Below are positions 49,823-55,567 of a DNA stretch of 55,567 bases, piece by piece (the first letter of the stretch is position 1; each line of letters opens with the position of its first letter). This DNA comes from W425 sp964503235 (GTDB lineage Bacteria; Chloroflexota; Dehalococcoidia; Dehalococcoidales; RBG-16-60-22): the NCBI GenBank assembly GCA_964503235.1, contig CAZCZJ010000005.1, positions 1 to 55,567 of the forward strand, in the 5' to 3' direction. Position numbers and translations under genes: made by a program. The notes under the pieces are model-generated. The model was not told the DNA's origin, made no database searches, and was given only the letters and a program-made list of their open reading frames with translations.

Positions 49823-51658
49823 TTATCCGGGCGGACCCATTCCGGGCATTTTCTCGGGGGGCCACAGCTCCTCGGCGATATCATTCAATCCCAGTTCCAG
49901 CAGTTTATTTTTACTGGGAACGGCTGTTTTCCGATCCCAATCGAGAGCACCGAGATACCACCATCCCTCCGCCTCGAGGTCCGGAGATACGTCAGCCAGC
50001 GGGCCTTGTTTCAACGGCGGTCGCCCGACTACCCGTCCGTGGATATAGTGCTCCAGAGGATTTAATCCTTCACGCAGATTGAAGGCATGTCTTATGTTGG
50101 CGATTCTCTCACCCGCCTTGAGTAATTCGTCCATAGAGCGGCCCAGACCGGTCACGGAGGTCATCATCTTCGGGGCATAAGGTCCCTTAGGTAAACGTTG
50201 ATCGAATATTATCATACAGACACCCATGGCGTTGTTGAGGTTATTTATAAAGCTGGGAGGTCCGAAAGCCTGGGTATGGCGCCCGGGAGTGGGGCTGAGC
50301 CAGTACATCGCTGGAGACGGCATACCGGCAAATTGATGAAAGGCGATCCTGGGATCGTGCATGCCGACTTCCTGTCCCCCGATGTGCACGGAATATTGCT
50401 CGGCGCCCCTGCCGATTTTCTCGGCGGCTATTTTTACACCGTCGGCGAGGACATCACCGAACCCTTCCCGTTTACCCATTTTCTCAGTCATGGCAACCAG
50501 AGCCCGGTGATTGCCCCAGGTAAGCTCTATACCATCGGTATCGGCTTTAGTGATGATACCGTTTTCATAGCACTCCATAGCGAAAGAGATTATAGTCCCT
50601 GCGGAAATGGTATCCATCCCGTAGTAATTGCAGAGGTGATTGGCCATTTCAATCGATTCCAGGTTAGCGTTAGCGCAGTTCGCCCCGAAAGCACCCAACG
50701 TCTCGTATTCCAGCCGGTGAGTACCGGCCGGGTATTTATACTCTCCCTTTCCCTCTTTGAGACTGCCCTTACAGACAGCCGGACAATGCCAGCAACCTAT
50801 TCTTTTGTCCAGATTGGCGATGACCAGGTCTTTATCAAGACCGGAAACATCGGGCACATCGACCACGCCGACACCACCCCAGTTTTTCACCGGGGTATCG
50901 CCGCTGTGAGCCGAGGCATCGGCATGTCCACCCGTACCGTATTTATTAAACCTCTCCAGGAAACCCGTCGACCTTAAACCTTCTATGTGCTCTTTTCTTA
51001 ATTCGTTGGCTTTTTCAATATCGGCAATGGGAACGTCCCGGTCACCCCGGGCTACTATCGCCTTGAGCTTTTTAGAACCCATAACCGCCCCGATTCCCCC
51101 GCGCGCGGCCGCATCTCCTTTATGCGTGATGATGCTGCCTATCAGGGAGAGCTTCTCCGCTGCCGGGCCTATGCAGATGACTTTAGCCTTGGAACCGTAT
51201 TCTTTCTCTAATGTTTCCTCCGTATAATACGTGTCTTTTCCCCAGAGATTTGATGCGTCTTTCAACTCGGCTTTGCCATTATCTATTAGAAGATATACGG
51301 GTTTATCGGCAATACCGGTAAAGAACACGGCGTCGTATCCCGCAAATTTCAGATGAGGTCCGAAATGCCCCCCGGAATTGGCATCTCCCCACCCCCCGGT
51401 CAGCGGTGATTTAGCGACGACCGCATAACGGGCACCGCTGACGGTTGGAGTGCCGGTCAGCGGGCCGGTAATCATACCGAGGATATTGTCCGGCCCCATG
51501 GGGTCTATACCAGCCTTCATCCGGTTATATAGAATCCTGGCACCGACGCCATATCCGCCGATGAAATCCCGATAAAGACTTTCGTCGGGTATTTCTTCTT
51601 CTATCTTTCCCGTGGGAAGATCAACCCACAACATCTTTCCCATGTAACCCTTGAGCAT
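49823..51658 (-). CDS. Aldehyde:ferredoxin oxidoreductase family protein (second)
   Basis: A 611-residue AOR-family enzyme. GGYGVGARILYNRM starts the first domain; GPLTGTPTVSGARYAVVAKSPLTG and RGGIGAVMGSKKLKAIVA form the pterin region. Cluster ligands are C289-x2-C292-x3-C296 (CWHCPAVC) and C482 (NAMGVCMIIFD). The C-terminus ends with a Pro/Gly-rich tail. AAAGGAG precedes ATG and a promoter fits at 51724-51696. It is only distantly like the first AOR at 2322. With the MoaD-like gene it forms a two-gene unit for tungsten- or molybdenum-dependent aldehyde or acid conversion; the substrate is unknown. Confidence 0.93.
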   Translation of the reverse strand: MLKGYMGKMLWVDLPTGKIEEEIPDESLYRDFIGGYGVGARILYNRMKAGIDPMGPDNILGMITGPLTGTPTVSGARYAVVAKSPLTGGWGDANSGGHFGPHLKFAGYDAVFFTGIADKPVYLLIDNGKAELKDASNLWGKDTYYTEETLEKEYGSKAKVICIGPAAEKLSLIGSIITHKGDAAARGGIGAVMGSKKLKAIVARGDRDVPIADIEKANELRKEHIEGLRSTGFLERFNKYGTGGHADASAHSGDTPVKNWGGVGVVDVPDVSGLDKDLVIANLDKRIGCWHCPAVCKGSLKEGKGEYKYPAGTHRLEYETLGAFGANCANANLESIEMANHLCNYYGMDTISAGTIISFAMECYENGIITKADTDGIELTWGNHRALVAMTEKMGKREGFGDVLADGVKIAAEKIGRGAEQYSVHIGGQEVGMHDPRIAFHQFAGMPSPAMYWLSPTPGRHTQAFGPPSFINNLNNAMGVCMIIFDQRLPKGPYAPKMMTSVTGLGRSMDELLKAGERIANIRHAFNLREGLNPLEHYIHGRVVGRPPLKQGPLADVSPDLEAEGWWYLGALDWDRKTAVPSKNKLLELGLNDIAEELWPPEKMPGMGPPG

Positions 51659-51695
51659 AAAAAACTCCTTTGATAATTCTTCCAGTCCAATCGCC

Positions 51696-51724
51696 AGTTT
51701 ACCATTGCCTTAGATTCGGGTCAA
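51696..51724 (-). promoter_or_regulatory. Candidate promoter of the AOR-MoaD unit
   Basis: TTGACC (51724-51719) and TAAACT (51701-51696) on the minus strand are spaced by 17 bases. The leader would be ~30 bases. Confidence 0.5.
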
Positions 51725-51837
51725 CTGTAAACAGGCGTAAATAAACATGCCATTTTATCGTTAATAATTGGAAAATACAGATGAAAATGTTGTACCCTCA
51801 TATATGGTTCAAGATATCGCTTTAAAAGAGACCTCGT

Positions 51838-52761
51838 ATGTTTGACTGGGATGCGGTTATCATCGGCGGTGGTCCGGCAGGCTTAACGGCCGGTTTATAT
51901 TTAAGCCGAGCCAAACGCCGTACTCTATTGTTGGATAAGGATAGTTTCGGGGGATACATCAGGAACATCGAACTGATAGAGAATTATCCCGGATATTCTG
52001 AAGGCGTTGCCGGAGCCCGGCTGGCCTCGGAGATGGTAAAACAGGCGGAAACATACGGTTTGCAGATGGAAACCGCCGAATTTACCGGACTGGAGCTTTT
52101 CCCGGACACTCGATGGGTGGCCTGCTCCCGGGGACAGGGTTATACCACCAACATCGTCATCATTGCCGGGGGGTCGCGGAACAAGAAGCTGGGCGTGCCC
52201 GGCGAGGAAGAGTTCGAGGGGAAAGGCGTTTTCAACTGCGCCTTCTGTGACGGTGGTCATTACGCCGACCGTATAGTTGCCGTTTGCGGCGGCGGCGATT
52301 CCGGTATTACCGAAGCCCTTTATATGGCGAAAATTGCCTCGAAAGTCATAGTTATCGAGGCATTGCCGGAACTGACGGCCACGGCCGTCCTCCGGGAGAG
52401 GGTTTTGTCCAATCCAAATATCGAAATCCGCTGCGGCGTAAAAGTAGAAGCCATCAGCGGCACGGATAAGGTCGAAGATATAGAATGACTGGATATCGCT
52501 ACCGCAAAGAAGGAAAGCGTTAAAGTCGATGGGGTTCTGGTACATGTTGGCCTGGACCCAAATACGGAATACCTCGATGGTATTATTCCCCTGGACGATT
52601 CCGGGCAGATTATTGTGGACGGGAAAATGCAGACTAAAATACCCCATGTGTTCGCCGTCGGGGATATCAGGAGTAACTCGCCGAGACAGGTAGTTTCCGC
52701 CGTTGGTGACGGCGCCATGGCAGCTATAACCGCCAATAGTCTCCTCCAAGAGACTCTGTAA
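51838..52761 (+). pseudogene. Thioredoxin reductase-like flavoprotein interrupted by in-frame UGA
   Basis: The full frame would give 307 residues. GGGPAGLTAGLYLSRAKR binds FAD; CAFC (C134, C137) is the redox disulfide; CGGGDSGITEALYMAK binds NAD(P)H; after codon 217 (TGA at 52486-52488) the frame goes on without loss to VDGVLVHVGLDPNTEYL and HVFAVGDIRSNSPRQVVSAVGDG, the normal TrxR end. The UGA falls in a poorly conserved strand before the second FAD part (KVEDIE-stop-LDIA), where TrxR family members have no Cys. So it is either a recent nonsense change, a sequencing error, or readthrough. The first 216 codons alone would lack the FAD C-terminal part. Only a weak ribosome site is present. Confidence 0.8.
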
Positions 52762-52812
52762 AAGTAAGATATACCTATCGTCGTAATGCGTGCTTGCAGG
52801 GATTTTTGCATA

Positions 52813-52905
52813 CTCACCCCCTTTGTCCCCCTCTCAAACGGGTTCAACCTTTAAGCTCGCTTTATATTATGTTTGAGAGGGGGAGAGAATTTGAGAGGGG
52901 GTGAG
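52813..52905. repeat. Nested palindromic repeat
   Basis: Outer arms CTCACCCCC (52813-52821) and GGGGGTGAG (52897-52905); inner arms CCCCCTCTCAAAC (52827-52839) and GTTTGAGAGGGGG (52871-52883). Same family as at 2027-2205. It lies between the end of the TrxR-like gene and the end of an SDR gene; nothing else is seen between 52762 and 53019. Confidence 0.8.
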
Positions 52906-53019
52906 GTAAGCACCGATAATCCAGATGCAAAGAGTACCATTTTCATTGGTCCTCTAAAAAGTATACCCCCGGTTAATACCAGGGGCATACTGAAAACTAC
53001 TGAACAACAATTAATATTT

Positions 53020-53886
53020 CTAGCGACGTGGTTCTTCGGGACGTTGACCCATAAAACCCCCGTGATACCGCCCCATCGGGATACCGCCGCCGACATTTAA
53101 CATCTGTCCGGTAATGTAAGACGACATCTCCGAGCACAGGAACAGACAAGTATTGCCGATATCTTCCGGCAGACCGACCTTCCCTATAGGGCTGTTCTGT
53201 CCCATCCGGTCCATCGCGTCACTTCTTTCCTCGGGGGGGATATGGGCAAGGACGGGGTCCCAGAACGGGGTCTTGATAGGACCGGGTAAGATACCGTTAA
53301 CATTAACATTACTGGGACCCAGCTCATACGCCAGGTTATAGACCAGCCCGATAATCGCAGCTTTGGCTCCGTGATATTCCACTGAAGGCCCGGGAGGACT
53401 ATAGACACCCAGGGAAGAAATCAGGACTATTTTACCGTACTTCTGTTTCTTGAAATACGGGACTACTTCCTTGCAGAAGAAAACATGACCCTTATAATTC
53501 AGGTCGGTCATCATGTCAAAGTGTTTTTCATCAGTATGCTCGACGCCTATTTTAGGGGTGCCGTCGGCATTTCGTGGCCTGGTGGAAGAGTCGCGGGGCA
53601 CGCTGCCTCCCGCACTGCCCACCAGTATATGTACCGTACCGAACTTTTTAACGGTCTGGTCAACACAATCCTTGATTTGCTTGAGGTCGGTGATATCGCA
53701 TTTAACAAAGATGGCTTCCTTACCCCTACTGGTAGCCTCCGCCGCGGTCTTCTTCCCTTCCTCTTCGTTAACATCGGCAATTACACAGTGGCAACCTTCC
53801 TCGGAAAACAGATAGGCTGTCGCCCGTCCCATTCCGGTGGCACCACCGTTAATAATAGCGACTTTATCAGTGAGTAACGGCTTCAT
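53020..53886 (-). CDS. Short-chain dehydrogenase/reductase
   Basis: A 288-residue classical SDR. The cofactor loop is INGGATGMGRATAYLF, the catalytic Ser is in VLISSLGVY and Tyr-Lys in EYHGAK; the middle contains an unusual ~20-residue insert (RDSSTRPRNADGTPKIGVEH), and the C-terminus ends with a Gly/Arg-rich tail. GGGAGGAG precedes ATG; a promoter fits at 53978-53950. It is clearly different from the SDR at 46.2 kb. The NAG motif is replaced by GSAGG. The substrate is unknown; secondary alcohol or hydroxyacyl compounds are common for this group. Confidence 0.88.
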   Translation of the reverse strand: MKPLLTDKVAIINGGATGMGRATAYLFSEEGCHCVIADVNEEEGKKTAAEATSRGKEAIFVKCDITDLKQIKDCVDQTVKKFGTVHILVGSAGGSVPRDSSTRPRNADGTPKIGVEHTDEKHFDMMTDLNYKGHVFFCKEVVPYFKKQKYGKIVLISSLGVYSPPGPSVEYHGAKAAIIGLVYNLAYELGPSNVNVNGILPGPIKTPFWDPVLAHIPPEERSDAMDRMGQNSPIGKVGLPEDIGNTCLFLCSEMSSYITGQMLNVGGGIPMGRYHGGFMGQRPEEPRR

Positions 53887-53949
53887 CTATCTCCTCCCAA
53901 ATATATCGGCACAGGGAATATTTCGTGGTAATCCCTGAAAGTGTATAAC

Positions 53950-53978
53950 ATTTTACTCTTTATAATACTAAATATCAA
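53950..53978 (-). promoter_or_regulatory. Candidate promoter of the SDR gene
   Basis: TTGATA (53978-53973) and TAAAAT (53955-53950) on the minus strand are spaced by 17 bases, each matching the consensus at five of six positions. The leader would be ~57 bases. Confidence 0.6.
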
Positions 53979-54030
53979 AATATCTTTATCTATCAAAAAG
54001 GCAGACTTCTCTCCAAGAATCCTCCTTTCC

Positions 54031-54059
54031 TTGACAGCCCGTGACAGTGTGGTTATGAT
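54031..54059 (+). promoter_or_regulatory. Strong promoter placed just before an ATG (leaderless transcript likely)
   Basis: TTGACA (54031-54036) and TATGAT (54054-54059) are spaced by 17 bases. The expected start is near 54066, only ~3 bases before the ATG at 54069. There is no ribosome site between them. Confidence 0.65.
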
Positions 54060-54068
54060 GCAATCAAT

Positions 54069-54929
54069 ATGTCCGCCGCGGAGTTTTTCAAAGACCTTTT
54101 CGTTTTAACCTTCAGCCAGATAATATCACTGTTTGCCGGTGTCTTCGTTTTCGGTCTGTTAATAAACTTTATTTCTCATTTCACGTTTAACTCGCTGGGG
54201 AGGGCCTTCGGGCCGGCGGGAACCTACCTCGTTGCCTGGCTGGGCACCCCCATTCACGAGCTGGGACACGTTATTTTCTGTATAATATTCGGGCACAAAA
54301 TCACCAAAGTAGAACTCTTTTCACCCGACCCGAAAACAGGGACACTGGGCTATGTAAATCACCAGTGGAATAAATCCAATCCCTGGCAGGTTCTCGGTAA
54401 TTTTTTCATCGGGATTGGCCCCGTAATCATCGGTAGTCTCGCCCTGCTGGGACTTTTTTACCTGCTGGTACCCAATAGCTCTCAGGCATGGGAACCCATT
54501 ATCGCCAGAGCAAACGAGATTGGCAGCGATAACTCGATCAGCGGATATCTGGTAGTCCTCAAGGACTCTTTTTTAGCCTTTGCAAAGGTGGTATTTACAT
54601 CCTCTAATATCTCGAACTGGCAGTTCTGGGTATTCTGTTATCTCGCCATTTGCGTGGCGTCCAATATAAGACTCAGCCTGGCAGATATGAAGAACTCCCT
54701 GTCCGGTCTCGGCTGTGTTATCATCCCTTTCGTCATCATCAACATCATCGCTCTTCTATCGGGAATTGGCAGCGAGAGGTTCATCCCTTTCACGGCTTCA
54801 TCTCTCAGTATCATGTACAGCCTGTTTATTCTCGCTTTAATTATGACGGCAGCGGGTTTTATCCTGACTTACCTGATATCGGCAATCTGGTTAAAGCTAT
54901 GGCGCGGGAGAATCCTTAATCCGTTCTGA
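54069..54929 (+). CDS. Membrane metalloprotease-like protein with HELGH motif
   Basis: A 286-residue integral membrane protein with about six helices. In the second hydrophobic region it has WLGTPIHELGHVIFCIIFGH: HELGH at residues 63-67 is a zinc-metalloprotease HExxH motif lying in the membrane, as in site-2-type (M50) proteases. A second acidic zinc ligand of the M50 type (NPDG-like) is not obvious; NFFIGIGPVIIG occupies the similar place. So it is M50-like or a related membrane HExxH family. No ribosome site precedes ATG and no other Met is near the N-terminus; the promoter position predicts a leaderless mRNA. It stands alone between an SDR gene and a response regulator gene. Confidence 0.7.
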   Translation: MSAAEFFKDLFVLTFSQIISLFAGVFVFGLLINFISHFTFNSLGRAFGPAGTYLVAWLGTPIHELGHVIFCIIFGHKITKVELFSPDPKTGTLGYVNHQWNKSNPWQVLGNFFIGIGPVIIGSLALLGLFYLLVPNSSQAWEPIIARANEIGSDNSISGYLVVLKDSFLAFAKVVFTSSNISNWQFWVFCYLAICVASNIRLSLADMKNSLSGLGCVIIPFVIINIIALLSGIGSERFIPFTASSLSIMYSLFILALIMTAAGFILTYLISAIWLKLWRGRILNPF

Positions 54930-54979
54930 TATAGCGGATATTTCTCTTATAGAACCAGCTTATCTCGATTAGTAGAAAT

Positions 54980-55010
54980 GAGCCTTCCCGAAATAAGAAG
55001 GCTCCTCTGT
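54980..55010. terminator. Bidirectional terminator
   Basis: GAGCCTTC (54980-54987) pairs with GAAGGCTC (54997-55004) over a 9-base loop, followed by CTCTGTTTA. It lies between the convergent protease-like and response regulator genes. Confidence 0.65.
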
Positions 55011-55048
55011 TTACTATTGTCTCTTTTTGCAGAATAGGTATCAGGTGA

Positions 55049-55567
55049 TTATGCTGGCGTTGACAGCATGTATCCTATACCAGGCCTGGTCAGGATATAT
55101 TTCGGTTTTTGAGTATGATCATTCAGCTTCTGCCTGAGCCTTGCGATATTTACCTGAAGAATATGGGTGGCACCGACGTACTTCTCACCCCACACCTTCT
55201 CCAGTACCTGGTCGGGTGTGACCACCCTGCCGGAGTTCCCCGCCAGATAGGACAACAATGCGTACTCGGTGACGGTCAGTTGTACCTCTTCTCCGCCGGC
55301 GCTGACCTGGTGCCGGGTAAAGTCTATTACCAGGTCTCCGGAACAGAAAACAGGTTGAGAAGTCTTATCCGGAAACTTGGCGCGGCGCAATACCGCTCTG
55401 ACCCTTGCTACCAGCTCTTCAGCGGACAAGGGCTTGGTCACATAGTCGTCAGCACCCGCATCCAGCCCCTCAACCCTTTCTTCGCTACCGTCCTTGGCGG
55501 TAACCATAATCACCGGTACCTGTGAGAATTCACGTATGCGGCGACATGCGGTAACCCCGTCCATGCC
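55049..55567 (-). CDS. OmpR/PhoB-type response regulator, 5' end outside the window
   Basis: The frame is open to the window edge, so the N-terminal part with the phospho-acceptor Asp is missing. The visible receiver part includes VPVIMVTAKDGSEE and DDYVTKPLSAEELVARV with the conserved Lys of the KP pair. The C-terminal winged helix (LVIDFTRHQVSAGGEEVQLTVTEYALL, then HILQVNIARLRQKL and GIGYML) is the Trans_reg_C DNA-binding domain. Its sensor kinase is expected outside the window or beyond the edge. Function of the regulon is unknown. Confidence 0.92.
   Translation of the reverse strand, partial: GMDGVTACRRIREFSQVPVIMVTAKDGSEERVEGLDAGADDYVTKPLSAEELVARVRAVLRRAKFPDKTSQPVFCSGDLVIDFTRHQVSAGGEEVQLTVTEYALLSYLAGNSGRVVTPDQVLEKVWGEKYVGATHILQVNIARLRQKLNDHTQKPKYILTRPGIGYMLSTPA

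Noticed and set aside
52486..52488. UGA in the TrxR-like gene as selenocysteine
   Set aside because: No Cys is expected at this place in the family, the position is a variable loop and no convincing hairpin follows.

Overview
The window looks like chromosomal DNA of an anaerobic bacterium, most plausibly a Chloroflexota/Dehalococcoidia-type organism. This is inferred from gene content, not from a marker gene. Bacterial signals are Shine-Dalgarno sites, several -35/-10 promoters with exact 17-base spacers, an OmpR-type response regulator and a bacterial-style selenocysteine signal. Anaerobic signals are two aldehyde:ferredoxin oxidoreductase-family enzymes, a radical SAM protein and a ferredoxin-like FrhB-family protein. 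No rRNA, tRNA, CRISPR array or transposase was seen. Two 100-N scaffold gaps are present (23624-23723 and 35260-35359).

Layout: 0.1-5.5 kb holds small stand-alone genes (SnoaL-like, TIGR04076-like, GIY-YIG-like), a first AOR-family gene, a membrane-anchored GT2 glycosyltransferase and intergenic palindromic repeats. 5.7-10.6 kb is a compact operon behind a consensus promoter: a small XRE regulator, a GDP-D-glycero-D-manno-heptose pathway (nucleotidyltransferase, GHMP kinase, SIS isomerase, HAD phosphatase), a transaldolase/FSA-type enzyme and a DUF1616 membrane protein. 10.6-13.1 kb is a decaying paralogous copy of such a cassette. It holds an intact nucleotide-sugar dehydrogenase and a Trm112-like protein among an epimerase, an SDR-GmhB chimera and a transaldolase that have been reduced to deletion scars. 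13.1-22.7 kb (+) and 22.7-33.2 kb (-) are two convergent glycan operons. They contain glycosyltransferases, sugar-nucleotide epimerases/dehydrogenases, a flippase, a FrhB-like protein, a pyruvyl transferase, methyltransferases, GT-C membrane glycosyltransferases and a second DUF1616 protein. Together they probably build and export a decorated cell-surface glycan.

33.2-44.5 kb encodes surface and envelope proteins: a membrane-spanning protein with two XRE DNA-binding domains and a large ectodomain, two lipoproteins, an MMPL/RND transporter, and a 1383-residue lipoprotein resembling animal alpha-2-macroglobulin with an intact CGEQ thioester site. 44.5-55.6 kb is a metabolic region. It holds a UGSC-family selenoprotein read through an in-frame UGA, two SDR dehydrogenases, an orphan OppD/OppF-like ATPase pair lacking the H-loop histidine, an AOR enzyme with a MoaD-like partner, a TrxR-like gene interrupted by UGA, a HELGH membrane protease-like protein with a predicted near-leaderless transcript, and the end of a response regulator gene cut by the window edge.

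The most interesting points are the selenoprotein, the eukaryote-like macroglobulin, the transmembrane double-XRE protein, the Cys-less UDP-sugar dehydrogenase pair, the H-loop-less ATPase pair and the end-preserving deletion scars.
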